A DNA stretch of 64,000 nucleotides from NCBI RefSeq assembly GCF_000426385.1, contig NZ_AUFG01000017.1, positions 1 to 64,000 on the forward strand. The letters run 5' to 3'. Below are positions 1 through 7,985 of the stretch, piece after piece. This DNA is from Arsenicicoccus bolidensis DSM 15745. GTDB lineage: Bacteria; Actinomycetota; Actinomycetes; Actinomycetales; Dermatophilaceae. Every line of letters begins with the position of its first letter. Positions within the stretch are counted from its first letter, which is position 1. The translations under genes and the position numbers were made by a program. Under the pieces are notes generated by a model. The model had not been told where the DNA came from. It was given only the letters and a program-made list of their open reading frames with translations, and searched no databases.

Positions 1-988
1 CGCGGTAGTTCTTGTCGAGCGTGGCTTGGCGCTGGGCGTGGATGGTCTCGACCTGGCCGGTGTAGACCTGCTCGGGCGTGAAGTTGGCCAGGCCACTGTG
101 GTGGTGCTCGGCGGCGTAGCGACGCAGGTAGGCCTCGATCCAGGCGCGGGCCTCCTCGACGGTGGCGAAGAACTCGGGCATGTCCAGGTCGTACTTGATG
201 GTCTTGAACAGGGCCTCGCTGAACGGATTGTCGTCCGATACGTGCGGGCGACTGAACGAGGCCTGTACGACCTGCTCGACGTCGTCCAGCAGCTCGGCCA
301 GGTCCCTCGAACGCATCTGTGCCCCGTTGTCCGAGTGCAGGACTTTCGGGCGCCCGAACGCGGTGAACGCCTGCGCGAACATGTCCACCGCGTGATGACG
401 TGACCCGTCTAGCTCGACCCTGAACCCGATCGGGAACCGGGAGTACACGTCCATCACCAAGAACAGCTGGTAGCAGGACCGGCCAGGGCCGGGCAGGGCG
501 CTGATGTCCCAGGACCACAGCTGGTTCACCGCGGTCGCCGCGACCACCGGCGCCGGACGCCCCGACCCGCTGGCCCCGCCGTGCTGGGTACTGTGCTTGC
601 CGCGGCGCCGGTCACCGGTCAACCCGGCCGCCGCGGCGACCCGGTAGAAGGTGCGTTCGCTGCACGCGACCAGGTCGGCGTCGAACGCCGTCCAGTACAC
701 CTGTTGCACCGACAGGTCCTGCCACTGCTCGCATCCCAGCAGGTCCAGGATGTTCTGGCGCTCTTCCTGACTCAACGCGGCCGGCTGTTCGCTGTCGACC
801 CGGCTGCGGGCCGCCGCGTGGGCCTGCTCGTCCTCGACCCGGCCCTGCTGCTGCAGCTGGTGATACCAAGACGAGCGTGGCTGCGCGACCAGCTCGCACG
901 CCCGGGCGGTGGGATACCCGCCCGCAATCAAGGCCGCGACCGCGTCATGGCACAACCCGCTCAGGTCACGTTGTACCTGGTCAACCAC
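1..988 (-). CDS. IS3-family transposase OrfB (DDE core), partial
   Basis: Reading the reverse strand down from about 988 gives an open frame that runs off the left edge. It carries the rve-type catalytic core: a first Asp in WSWDIS, a second Asp in VLHSDNGAQ and a Glu in NPFSEALFKTIKYD, all in the expected order and spacing for the DDE triad. It ends near TFTPEQVYTG, typical of the IS3 OrfB C-terminus, so little is missing. The frame is -1 relative to OrfA, so the active protein is probably an OrfA-OrfB fusion made by -1 frameshifting. The GTG at 986-988 is a possible independent start; I saw no clear slippery heptamer. No internal stops are seen, so the transposase may be functional. Confidence 0.82.
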   Translation of the reverse strand, partial: MVDQVQRDLSGLCHDAVAALIAGGYPTARACELVAQPRSSWYHQLQQQGRVEDEQAHAAARSRVDSEQPAALSQEERQNILDLLGCEQWQDLSVQQVYWTAFDADLVACSERTFYRVAAAAGLTGDRRRGKHSTQHGGASGSGRPAPVVAATAVNQLWSWDISALPGPGRSCYQLFLVMDVYSRFPIGFRVELDGSRHHAVDMFAQAFTAFGRPKVLHSDNGAQMRSRDLAELLDDVEQVVQASFSRPHVSDDNPFSEALFKTIKYDLDMPEFFATVEEARAWIEAYLRRYAAEHHHSGLANFTPEQVYTGQVETIHAQRQATLDKNYR

Positions 989-1401
989 TTCTGATACTCG
1001 CTGACGCTCATCAGCGAGGGCGGGATCTGCGGGCCGGGCTCCTCGGGGGCGGCGCTGTTGAGCGTCTGCTCCAACAGCTCGTGCGCTTTTCCCATGATCA
1101 CCAGACTCGCCTCAGCCGCAGCCAACCGACGACGCAGCTGTTCGTTCTCTCGCTCAGCGGCCAACAGCCTGGCCCGTTCCTCGTTGCCCATGCTCAACCT
1201 TCCAGGCTTGGATCCAGGACCCAGTCTGCCGTCCCGATACGCCTGCTCCCAGGCCCTAGCCGACCGATCATCCAGACGCCACTGCCGCAGCAGAGCCGCC
1301 CGCGCACCTCGCACTCCCGCAGCATCCAGCCACGCCCGCACGAACTGACGCTTCTCATCATTCGACCAAGACCGCTTACCCGTCGGAGTCCGACCCGGCA
1401 T
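961..1401 (-). CDS. IS3-family transposase OrfA (HTH protein)
   Basis: This 146-residue protein has an N-terminal helix-turn-helix region (about residues 10-60, with RAWEQAYRDGRLGPGSKP typical of IS3 OrfA) followed by a leucine-zipper-like coiled coil (about 72-110, ERENEQLRRRLAAAEASL). OrfA binds the IS ends and is joined to OrfB by frameshifting. It starts at ATG 1399-1401 and its stop at 961-963 lies inside the OrfB frame. Length and layout are normal for the family, and no lesion is visible. Confidence 0.85.
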   Translation of the reverse strand: MPGRTPTGKRSWSNDEKRQFVRAWLDAAGVRGARAALLRQWRLDDRSARAWEQAYRDGRLGPGSKPGRLSMGNEERARLLAAERENEQLRRRLAAAEASLVIMGKAHELLEQTLNSAAPEEPGPQIPPSLMSVSEYQKWLTRYNVT

Positions 1402-1453
1402 CCCATCACCCTCCTCGCCCAGAAACTGTCCAAGACGAGGCTGGCAGCCAACG

Positions 1454-1478
1454 CGTTCCCCAGGCTGATGCCTTTACC
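1454..1478. repeat. Half copy of hairpin repeat family A, truncated at the IS
   Basis: These 25 bases match the right half of the reverse complement of the hairpin at 62275-62321, with one substitution (CTTTACC for CTCTACC). The other arm is absent and IS sequence begins directly to the left. The remnant lies just beyond the stop codon of the cytochrome b5-like gene, the same 3'-end position that full copies occupy elsewhere. Confidence 0.7.
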
Positions 1479-1489
1479 CCCGGCGGGTC

Positions 1490-1870
1490 TCAGCGGCGCA
1501 GGCGGCCGACGACCGGCATCGACTGCAGCTTGTCCCTCGCGTGCCCCGACTTCACGAAGGCCTCCGTGGCGTCCGTGCCCGCCTCGATCCCGTGGTGGCG
1601 ACCCCGCTTCATCCACGACGGGAACCCACTCATGTCGTAGACGACGCCGTCCACGGCCAGGTAGCAGGCGGCGCCATCCGCGCAGGTCGCCGCCGTGAGC
1701 TGGTCGCCGGTGATGGTCACCGTGTCCAGGGTGTGCTGCTCGGTGCTGCTGACGGTGCGCTGCAGCTTGGTGGTGTCCCCGGCGTTCGGGTTGGGCTTGG
1801 AATAGGCATAGACGACCGCTGCCGCCACCGCGATCACGACGGCCAGGGTGATCCACATCCAGAGCTTCAT
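1490..1870 (-). CDS. Membrane-anchored cytochrome b5-like heme-binding protein
   Basis: A 126-residue protein starting at ATG 1868-1870. Residues 4-23 form one hydrophobic helix that acts as a signal anchor, placing the rest outside the membrane. Residues about 72-123 match the short bacterial cytochrome b5-like heme/steroid-binding domain: VDGVVYDMSGFPSW, then a His pair (H92-H93) before GIEAGTDATEAF, and a second candidate heme ligand H110. Its redox partner is unknown. It is divergent from the tetR-type gene, and two operator-like palindromes lie in the 59-bp gap, so it is the likely target of that regulator. Its 3' end now abuts the IS. Confidence 0.7.
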   Translation of the reverse strand: MKLWMWITLAVVIAVAAAVVYAYSKPNPNAGDTTKLQRTVSSTEQHTLDTVTITGDQLTAATCADGAACYLAVDGVVYDMSGFPSWMKRGRHHGIEAGTDATEAFVKSGHARDKLQSMPVVGRLRR

Positions 1871-1887
1871 GAGTGTCCTCTCCGCGA

Positions 1888-1931
1888 TGAGACATGATGT
1901 CGCATCGCTGTCGTGAGACACTATGTCACAT
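1888..1931. promoter_or_regulatory. Two tandem operator-like imperfect palindromes
   Basis: Two 18-bp sites, TGAGACATGATGTCGCAT (1888-1905) and TGAGACACTATGTCACAT (1914-1931), share 14 of 18 bases and are each an imperfect TGAGACA/TGTCxCA palindrome, set 26 bp apart. They fill the gap between the divergent cytochrome b5-like and TetR genes, and the second overlaps the proposed TetR start. This is the classic arrangement for an autoregulated TetR repressor. Binding is inferred. Confidence 0.65.
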
Positions 1932-2820
1932 GACTCGCGTTCCGGCATCAGGGGGATCCCCGACCCGTCCCCGACGTCGTGGGGAGGACCCCGTCGCGGA
2001 CCGCATGCTCGACGCGGCCCTCGCCCGCATCGAGGCCCAGGGCATGACGGTGAGCCTCGCCGATGTCGGCATGGAGGCCGTGATCGCCGAGGCCGGCGTC
2101 TCCCGCGCGACGGCATACCGCCGCTGGCCGAGCCGTGAGGCCTTCCTGGCCGACGTGCTCGTGGAGACCGTGCGGCGCACCTCCCTGATCCCCGAGACCG
2201 AGCAGGACCTCGTCCGCCTCCTCGAGGTCGTCGACGACCACCGGGCCGGCCTCGGCAGCGAGCAGGGGCGCCGGGACCTCGTCGTGGAGGCGCTCCGGGT
2301 CTCGGTCGACCTGGACGTACGACGCATCGTCGCCTCCCCGCGCTGGCGGACCTTCGTGTCGTTGGCGGCGACCTACCAGGGGCTGCCCGAGGGGGCCGTC
2401 CGTGAGGCGGTGGGGTCGGCGCTCGCCGAGGCGGAGGAGGCGTTCGTCGCCCGGCGGGCCGAGATTTACGCCAACCTCGTCGGGCTGATCGGTTATCGCC
2501 TGGCGCCGCCCCTGCAGGGGGACGACGGCTTCCGTGCGCTGTCCGGCGCGACCGGGGCGATGATGACCGGCGTGGTCCTGCGGGCCCTGCCGCGACCGGC
2601 GTGGCTGGACGAGCGGCATACGGCCCGCTTGCTCGGCGCGTCTCGAGAGGCGCCCTGGTCAGAGCCCGAGCGGCTGCTGGTGGGGCTGCTGCTCAGCCAT
2701 CTCGAGCCGGACCCCGACCTGGCCTGGGACGACGCGACGATCGAGGGCCTCCTGGCCAGGCTCGAGGGTCAGGTCGCGGAGCTGCTGTCCCGTCCGTCAC
2801 GGCCTGCAGCCCCCCGGTGA
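1930..2820 (+). CDS. TetR-family transcriptional regulator
   Basis: The N-terminal part has a TetR DNA-binding helix-turn-helix (VSLADVGMEAVIAEAGVSRATAYRRW, about residues 40-66), with RATAYRRWPSREAFL as the recognition helix and following segment. The remainder (to residue 296) is an alpha-helical ligand domain with no recognisable specificity. ATG 1930 is chosen because it follows the operator pair and leaves a normal basic tail; upstream ATGs at 1894 and 1897 and ATG 2005 remain possible, and no good Shine-Dalgarno decides it (the transcript may be leaderless). It probably represses itself and the divergent cytochrome b5-like gene. The convergent MMPL exporter is a less likely target. Confidence 0.82.
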   Translation: MTRVPASGGSPTRPRRRGEDPVADRMLDAALARIEAQGMTVSLADVGMEAVIAEAGVSRATAYRRWPSREAFLADVLVETVRRTSLIPETEQDLVRLLEVVDDHRAGLGSEQGRRDLVVEALRVSVDLDVRRIVASPRWRTFVSLAATYQGLPEGAVREAVGSALAEAEEAFVARRAEIYANLVGLIGYRLAPPLQGDDGFRALSGATGAMMTGVVLRALPRPAWLDERHTARLLGASREAPWSEPERLLVGLLLSHLEPDPDLAWDDATIEGLLARLEGQVAELLSRPSRPAAPR

Positions 2821-2847
2821 GACCCGCCCGCCGACCGCCCAGGACCG

Positions 2848-2906
2848 GCCGGCGGTAGAGGCATCAGCCTGGGGGACGACGGCCGGTCGATGCCTCTACC
2901 GCCGGC
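2848..2906. terminator. Family A hairpin, probable bidirectional terminator
   Basis: A perfect 18-bp stem (2848-2865 with 2889-2906, containing GGTAGAGGCATC and GATGCCTCTACC) encloses a 23-nt loop. It sits between the convergent ends of the TetR and MMPL genes and overlaps the MMPL stop codon (TAG, 2896-2898). Near-identical copies occur at 62275-62321 and, broken, at 1454 and 59143, so this is both a terminator and a dispersed repeat. Confidence 0.72.
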
Positions 2907-5154
2907 GGGACGGGGCGGAGGGCCACCAGACGCGGTCGCCGAGCTCGCGCACCAGCGCCGGCACGAGCAGCGAGCGCACCACGAAGGTGTCCAGCAGCAC
3001 CCCGAACGCCACGATGAACGCGATCTGCACCAGGAAGCTCAGCGGCAGCACCCCGAGCGCCGAGAAGGTCGCGGCCAGCACGATCCCGGCACTGGTGATG
3101 ACACCGCCGGTGACCGCCAGCCCGACGAGCACGCCCTCGCGGGTCCCGCGCTTGCGGCTCTCCTCGCGCACCCGGGTCATGAGGAAGATCGAGTAGTCGA
3201 TCCCCAGCGCGATCAGGAACACGAAGCCGTACAGCGGCACGGTCGGGTCGAAGCCGGGGTAGTCGAGCACCCAGGTGAACAGCACCGCGAAGACCCCCAT
3301 CGTCGCGGCGAAGCTCAGCACGTTGGCGAGGGTCAGCAGCACCGGCGCGACGATCGAGCGCAGCAGGATCACGAGCACCACGAAGACGACGAGCAGGATG
3401 GCCGGCCCGACCGTCCGCAGGTCGTGCACCCCGGCGTCGCGGGAGTCCAGGCCCTGGGCGGCGACGCCTCCCACGAGGGCCCCGTCGTCGATCGGGTGCA
3501 CGACGGACCGTATGCCGCGCACGACGTCCTGCGCCTCCGGCGTGTCGGCGGCCGGTGTCGTCGTGGCCTGGAGCAGCACACGACCGTCGACCACCTTGGG
3601 CGGCGCGCCCTGACCGGGCCGTCCGCCACCCGTGCTCCCGGCCTGCTCGGTGAGCGGCACGACCGACGCCACCCCGTCGACGCCCTGGAGGGCGGTGGTG
3701 ACCTGGGCGGCCTTGGCGGAGGGCACGATGACCTGCACCGGCGAGCCGGACCCGCCGGGGAAGTGCCGGGCCAGGGCCTTGTTGCCCGTGACGGACTCGA
3801 CCTCGGTGGTGAAGTAGGTCGACTGGGGCGCACCGTCCGCGCGCAGCACGGGCACGAACGCCGCGCACACGGCGAGCCCCAGCGCCGACAGCACCCAGGC
3901 GCGACGCGGGTGGCGCCCGACCAGGCCGGCGACGCGGCCCCAGACGCCCCGCTTCGCACCCGCCGAGGTCGTGGCAGCAGAGCCGGCCTCGCCCGCCGGA
4001 GCCGCCGCGACCGCGTCCTCGGAGTGCACGTGGTCCACGCGGGGGATGGCCGGCCAGAAGATGCGCCGACCGGCGAGCAGCAGCACCGCGGGCAGGAAGG
4101 TGAGGGCGGCGAGCATGGCGCCCACGATGCCCAGGGCGCCGATGGGGCCGAGGCTGGCGTTGTTGCCGAGGTCGGACAGCAGCAGGCAGAGCAGCCCGAG
4201 GATGACGGTGCCGCCGGAGGCGACGATGGGCTCGACCGTGCCGCGCCAGGCGCGCCGCATGGCCACGCGGTGGTCCTCGTCGTCGTGCAGCTCCTCCTTG
4301 TAGCGCGCGACCAGCAGCAGCGCGTAGTCGGTCGCCGCGCCGACCACGAGGATCGACAGGATGCCCTGGCTCTGCCCGGACAGGGTGAGGTGGCCGCCCT
4401 CGGCGAGGGGATAGATGACCAGCCCCGCGGCGGCGAGCCCGAAGACCGCGGTGGCGAGGACGGCGAACGGCAGGACGGGGCTGCGGTAGACGACGAGCAG
4501 GATCACCAGCACCACGCCCAGCGCCACGAGCAGCAGGACCCCGTCGATCCCGCCGAAGGCCTTGACCAGGTCGGCCGTGAAGCCGCCGGGCCCGGCGACG
4601 TACGCCTGCAGGCCGCTCCCGGCGAGGACGGCGTCCCGCTGGGTGCGGAGCGCCTCGGCCACCGCGCCGACGGGCTTGACCCCGTCGATCTCGGTGTCGG
4701 TCTTGGTCGAGTCCACGCTGACGGGGACGAGCAGCGCCTTGCCGTCCGGGGAAGGGATCGCGACGGTGGGCCCAGCGAGCAGGGACTGCAGCCTGACCTG
4801 TGGAGCGCCGGGGAGGGTGAGCGAGGGGATCGAGTCGACATAGCTCTTGGCCGCGGCCCGGTCGGCGGCGGTGAGCCCGGTCTCGCGCTCGACCACGACG
4901 AAGAACGGCAGCGTCGACTGCTCCTGGAAGCGCTCGGCCACCTCGCGGGCCTTGGTCGACTCGGCGCTGGCGGGCAGGAAGGCCGCCTGGTCGTTCTTCT
5001 GCACCGAGGACAGGCCGCCGATCTTGGGGCCGCCGAGCCCACCGACGGCGAGCCAGGCGACGACCATCACCAGCGCGGCGAGCAGCCACCGGCCTGGTCG
5101 CCGTCCTCCGGTCCCGGATCGATGGGGGCGGTGGCGACCAGGCTGCGGGCTCAT
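2896..5154 (-). CDS. MMPL/RND-family membrane exporter
   Basis: A 752-residue polytopic membrane protein with the duplicated MMPL layout: an N-terminal helix (about residues 15-40), a large extracytoplasmic loop, a bundle of about five helices, a cytoplasmic linker, then another single helix, loop and five-helix bundle. FGGIDGVLLLVALGVV and ATDYALLLVARYKEEL mark the first half and FLIALGIDYSIFLMTRVREE the second, including the conserved D-Y motif used in proton relay. Such proteins export lipids or drugs; the substrate cannot be read here. ATG 5152-5154 is chosen because the longer upstream frame runs through a palindromic promoter region. The final codons lie in a family A hairpin. Confidence 0.88.
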   Translation of the reverse strand: MSPQPGRHRPHRSGTGGRRPGRWLLAALVMVVAWLAVGGLGGPKIGGLSSVQKNDQAAFLPASAESTKAREVAERFQEQSTLPFFVVVERETGLTAADRAAAKSYVDSIPSLTLPGAPQVRLQSLLAGPTVAIPSPDGKALLVPVSVDSTKTDTEIDGVKPVGAVAEALRTQRDAVLAGSGLQAYVAGPGGFTADLVKAFGGIDGVLLLVALGVVLVILLVVYRSPVLPFAVLATAVFGLAAAGLVIYPLAEGGHLTLSGQSQGILSILVVGAATDYALLLVARYKEELHDDEDHRVAMRRAWRGTVEPIVASGGTVILGLLCLLLSDLGNNASLGPIGALGIVGAMLAALTFLPAVLLLAGRRIFWPAIPRVDHVHSEDAVAAAPAGEAGSAATTSAGAKRGVWGRVAGLVGRHPRRAWVLSALGLAVCAAFVPVLRADGAPQSTYFTTEVESVTGNKALARHFPGGSGSPVQVIVPSAKAAQVTTALQGVDGVASVVPLTEQAGSTGGGRPGQGAPPKVVDGRVLLQATTTPAADTPEAQDVVRGIRSVVHPIDDGALVGGVAAQGLDSRDAGVHDLRTVGPAILLVVFVVLVILLRSIVAPVLLTLANVLSFAATMGVFAVLFTWVLDYPGFDPTVPLYGFVFLIALGIDYSIFLMTRVREESRKRGTREGVLVGLAVTGGVITSAGIVLAATFSALGVLPLSFLVQIAFIVAFGVLLDTFVVRSLLVPALVRELGDRVWWPSAPSRRR

Positions 5155-5173
5155 TCCACCAGTGAAACAAATG

Positions 5174-5201
5174 TCGCGTGGCGGCGCGCGCCGCCACGCG
5201 A
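5174..5201. promoter_or_regulatory. 28-bp perfect palindrome upstream of the MMPL gene
   Basis: A gap-free 28-bp palindrome (half-site TCGCGTGGCGGCGC) lies 20 bp before the MMPL start and about 100 bp before the divergent rph. Position suggests an operator for a dimeric regulator of the exporter; a cruciform or attenuator is also possible. No regulator gene is adjacent on this side. Confidence 0.45.
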
Positions 5202-5303
5202 TCCTTGGATCCACCTGGGACGAGCCTGTATGCCGTCCGCGGCCCGGATGCCGTACGTCGCGAGCGGGCGGGCCCGGCATACGGGCTCGATAGGGTGAGG
5301 TCC

Positions 5304-6053
5304 ATGACTGCACGCCACGACGGGCGCACGCCCGACCAGCTCCGCGACGTCCGCATCAGCCGCAACTGGCTCGACCACGCCGAGGGGTCGGTGCTCGTGG
5401 AGTTCGGGCGCACGCGGGTCCTGTGCGCCGCGAGCTTCACCGAGGGCGTGCCGCGCTGGATGAAGGGGCAGGGCCGCGGCTGGGTCACGGCGGAGTACTC
5501 CATGCTGCCGCGCTCGACCAACACCCGCTCGGACCGCGAGTCGGTCAAGGGCAAGATCGGCGGGCGCACGCACGAGATCTCGCGCCTGGTGGGGCGTTCG
5601 CTGCGGGCCGTGGTCGACCTGGACCAGCTGGGGGAGAACACCATCGTCCTGGACTGCGACGTGCTGCAGGCCGACGGCGGGACCCGGACGGCCGCGATCA
5701 CCGGCGCGTATGTCGCCCTCGCCGACGCCATCGCCGGTGGGGTCACGAGCGGCGCGATCGCCAAGGGCGCCAAGCCCCTGCGCGACTCGGTCGCCGCCAT
5801 CTCGGTGGGCGTGGTCAAGGGGGTGCCGGTGCTCGACCTGGACTACCCCGAGGACTCGACCGCCGACACCGACATGAACGTCGTCATGACCGGCGACGGG
5901 CGCTTCGTCGAGGTGCAGGGGACCGCCGAGGCCGAGCCGTTCGACAAGGCCGCGCTGGACGCCCTGCTCGCGCTGGCGGCCACGGGCTGCGAGCGGCTGA
6001 CCGAGCTGCAGCAGTCGGCGCTCGACGCCACGCCGCGGGAGCGCGTGCAGTGA
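5304..6053 (+). CDS. rph: Ribonuclease PH
   Basis: This 249-residue protein matches RNase PH, which trims tRNA 3' ends by phosphorolysis. Signature segments: [11 protein letters not shown]-like start ([20 protein letters not shown]), GFARTRV-equivalent [28 protein letters not shown], and [20 protein letters not shown] near residue 125. Length is normal. ATG 5304 follows a purine-rich gtgagg and begins the conserved N-terminus; the frame upstream passes through the palindrome and is not coding. It overlaps rdgB by 4 bp (GTGA), the common actinobacterial rph-rdgB pairing. Confidence 0.96.
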   Translation: MTARHDGRTPDQLRDVRISRNWLDHAEGSVLVEFGRTRVLCAASFTEGVPRWMKGQGRGWVTAEYSMLPRSTNTRSDRESVKGKIGGRTHEISRLVGRSLRAVVDLDQLGENTIVLDCDVLQADGGTRTAAITGAYVALADAIAGGVTSGAIAKGAKPLRDSVAAISVGVVKGVPVLDLDYPEDSTADTDMNVVMTGDGRFVEVQGTAEAEPFDKAALDALLALAATGCERLTELQQSALDATPRERVQ

Positions 6054-6652
6054 GCCGGATCGTCCTCGCCACCCGTAACGCCGGCAAGATCCGCGAGCTC
6101 GAGACGATCCTGCGCGCCTCGCTGCCGGACGTCGAGGTCGTGGGTCTGGGGGAGTTCCCCGACCTGGAGGACGTCGTCGAGTCCGGCGTGACCTTCGAGG
6201 CCAACGCGACGCTCAAGGCTTCCTACGCCGCGCGCATGACGAATCTGCCTGCCGTGGCGGACGACTCGGGGCTGGCCGTCGACGTGCTCGGCGGTGCCCC
6301 TGGCGTGTTCTCGGCCCGCTGGTCGGGCCGGCACGGCGACGACGCCGCCAACCTGCGGCTGCTGCTGGACCAGCTCGCCGACGTGCCCGACGAGCATCGT
6401 GGGGCACGCTTCCGGTGCGCCGCGGTGCTCGCCCTGCCGGGCGGCACGACCGTGTGCCGCGAGGGCGACTTCCCGGGAACGCTGACCCGAGAGCCGCGCG
6501 GCACCAACGGTTTCGGCTACGACCCGATCCTGCAGGTCGAGGGCCGCACCCGCACCGCAGCCGAGCTCTCCGCCGAGGACAAGAACGCGATCTCCCACCG
6601 CGGCAAGGCCTTTCGCGCGCTCGCGCCCGAGATCGCCCGCCTGCTGGCCTGA
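6050..6652 (+). CDS. rdgB: XTP/dITP diphosphatase (RdgB/HAM1)
   Basis: A 200-residue HAM1-family pyrophosphatase that removes ITP, dITP and XTP from the nucleotide pool. Motifs: [12 protein letters not shown] at the N-terminus, [31 protein letters not shown], and [14 protein letters not shown] with [15 protein letters not shown] near the end, where substrate-binding Lys, His and Arg lie. It starts at GTG 6050-6052, overlapping the rph stop, so translation is probably coupled. Nothing unusual. Confidence 0.96.
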   Translation: MSRIVLATRNAGKIRELETILRASLPDVEVVGLGEFPDLEDVVESGVTFEANATLKASYAARMTNLPAVADDSGLAVDVLGGAPGVFSARWSGRHGDDAANLRLLLDQLADVPDEHRGARFRCAAVLALPGGTTVCREGDFPGTLTREPRGTNGFGYDPILQVEGRTRTAAELSAEDKNAISHRGKAFRALAPEIARLLA

Positions 6653-6759
6653 ATCCTGCTGCGGCGTCGCAGGGCTCGGATCCCAGGGCTCGGGGCGCAG
6701 GTGTCGGGTCGCAGTCCAGGGGCGCAGGTGTCGGGCCCGGCCCCGCGTCGCGCGAGACG

Positions 6760-7215
6760 TCAGTCGTCGGCGCGGGTCACGCGCCCTCGACCGGACTTCA
6801 CGTCCGCACGGCGCGACTTGGCGGCGAGGCGCCGGCGCTGAGATCCCTTGGTGGGCTTGGTCGCCCGCCTCGGTGGTGGTGGGGGAGCCAGGGCCGCGCG
6901 GATGCCCTCCGCCAGCCGGTGCCGCGCCGCCTGGCGGTTCTGGCGCTGGGACCGGTGCTCCGAGGCGTCGATCGTGATCACCCCGTCGACGAGCCGCGGC
7001 TCCAGGGCCGCGACCACCCGCGCCCGCTGCGCCTCGCTGAGGGCGGTCGAGGTGGCGGGCGCCCACGAGAGCTGCACGCGCGAGTCCGTCGTGTTGACGC
7101 CCTGGCCGCCGGGGCCGGACGCGCGCGAGAACCGCTCCGTCAGCTCCGACGCCGGCACCACGATCCCGCGGGGGATGCCCGGGCCGGAGGGGACGCGGAG
7201 GTCGGCGGTCGGCAT
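6760..7215 (-). CDS. arfB: Alternative ribosome-rescue factor ArfB (peptidyl-tRNA hydrolase)
   Basis: This 151-residue RF1-like protein keeps only the catalytic GGQ domain (GGQ at residues 36-38 in SRASGPGGQGVNTTDSRV) and a long basic tail rich in Arg and Lys (about 110-151), the hallmarks of ArfB/YaeJ. The tail inserts into an empty mRNA channel and the GGQ loop frees the nascent chain from stalled ribosomes. It lacks the codon-recognition domain of true release factors. The gap to rdgB (6653-6759) holds only short GC-rich direct repeats. Confidence 0.92.
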   Translation of the reverse strand: MPTADLRVPSGPGIPRGIVVPASELTERFSRASGPGGQGVNTTDSRVQLSWAPATSTALSEAQRARVVAALEPRLVDGVITIDASEHRSQRQNRQAARHRLAEGIRAALAPPPPPRRATKPTKGSQRRRLAAKSRRADVKSGRGRVTRADD

Positions 7216-7234
7216 ACGACCACTCTCTCAGAGG

Positions 7235-7314
7235 TGCGCACGGCGGGACTCGAACCCGCACGCCGGAGCACAGGAACCTAAATCCTGCGTGTCTGCCAGT
7301 TCCACCACGTGCGC
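7235..7314 (-). tRNA. tRNA-Leu (anticodon TAG)
   Basis: The reverse strand folds as a class II tRNA: acceptor GCGCACG pairing with CGTGCGC, a D-loop of Leu type, anticodon stem CAGGA/TCCTG around a loop TTTAGGT with anticodon TAG, a variable arm (GTGCTCCGGCGT region), and T-arm GGGTTCGAGTCCC. CCA is not encoded. Confidence 0.93.
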
Positions 7315-7354
7315 GGGGCCCGGTGCACGACGGCGGCCGGGCGGGAGGCCAAGG

Positions 7355-7825
7355 CTACTCGGCGAGGCTCAGGGCCTTGGACAGCGAGGCGACGTGCCCC
7401 TTGGCCTTGATGTTGTACTTCGCCAGCTCGACGCGGCCCTGCTCGTCCAGCACGATCGTGGAGCGGATCACGCCCTCGATCGTCTTGCCGTAGTTCTTCT
7501 TCTCGCCGTAGGCGCCGTAGGCCTTGAGCACGTCCAGGCCCGGGTCGCCGAGCAGGGGATAGGTGAGCCCCTCCTTCTCGCGGAAGGTCGCGAGCTTCTC
7601 CGGCTTGTCCTTGGAGATGCCGACGACCTCGTAGCCCGCCGCCTGCAGCGACCCCAGCGAGTCCCGGAAGTCGCAGGCCTCGGCGGTGCACCCGGGCGTC
7701 ATGGCCGCGGGGTAGAAGAAGATCACGAGCTTGCGCCCGCGCAGGTCGCTCAGGGACACCTGCTCGCCCGTGTCGGAGGGGAGGGTGAAGTCGGGGGCCT
7801 GGTCACCGGGGTCGAGGCGGGGCAT
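7355..7825 (-). CDS. bcp: Thioredoxin-dependent peroxiredoxin (Bcp/PrxQ type)
   Basis: A 156-residue AhpC/TSA-fold protein that reduces hydrogen and organic peroxides. The peroxidatic Cys46 is in PAAMTPGCTAEACDFRD and the resolving Cys51 lies five residues on, the pattern of atypical 2-Cys PrxQ enzymes. The usual PxDxTPGCT motif reads PAAMTPGCT here. KNYGKTIEGVIRSTIVLD matches the conserved C-terminal half. It is encoded just downstream of tRNA-Leu on the same strand, with no operon partner. Confidence 0.95.
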   Translation of the reverse strand: MPRLDPGDQAPDFTLPSDTGEQVSLSDLRGRKLVIFFYPAAMTPGCTAEACDFRDSLGSLQAAGYEVVGISKDKPEKLATFREKEGLTYPLLGDPGLDVLKAYGAYGEKKNYGKTIEGVIRSTIVLDEQGRVELAKYNIKAKGHVASLSKALSLAE

Positions 7826-7985
7826 GGCGGATCCTTCCGGGCGGGCTGGTCGGGATGCAGCACGAGCCTACGGGGTATGCCGAACCCCAGCCGCGCAGGC
7901 GGATGCTCCGACGAGGGGCGCCCCACCTGCGTTATCGTCGACGCAAGACCTGCGTCCGCGCATCCCCCCACGCTAGGAGAGCATC

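Larger units (their letters stand above)
1..1453 (-). mobile_element. IS3-family insertion sequence, cut by left edge
   Basis: Two overlapping reverse-strand frames (OrfA, then OrfB shifted by -1) with an integrase-type DDE core give the standard IS3 layout. The left end lies outside the window. The right end is not sharply resolved: the coding part stops at 1401, and from 1454 rightwards the sequence is half of a hairpin repeat that occurs elsewhere in the window (62275-62321). The IS therefore ends at or before about 1453 and seems to have landed in that hairpin. I could not identify terminal inverted repeats with only one end present. Confidence 0.8.

Noticed and set aside
2864-5818. A 984-codon reverse-strand open frame across the MMPL gene and rph
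   Set aside because: Out of frame with the clear MMPL and RNase PH proteins; composition is Arg/Pro/Ala-rich with no motif, as expected of a GC-rich shadow frame.
5423-6049. Longer RdgB starting inside rph
   Set aside because: The upstream part is the wrong frame of rph; GTG 6050 with the GTGA overlap begins the conserved [13 protein letters not shown]-type N-terminus.
6653-6759. Short direct repeats (GGCGCAGGTGTCGGG) as a regulatory array
   Set aside because: Only two copies, in a GC-rich gap between convergent genes; nothing supports a function.
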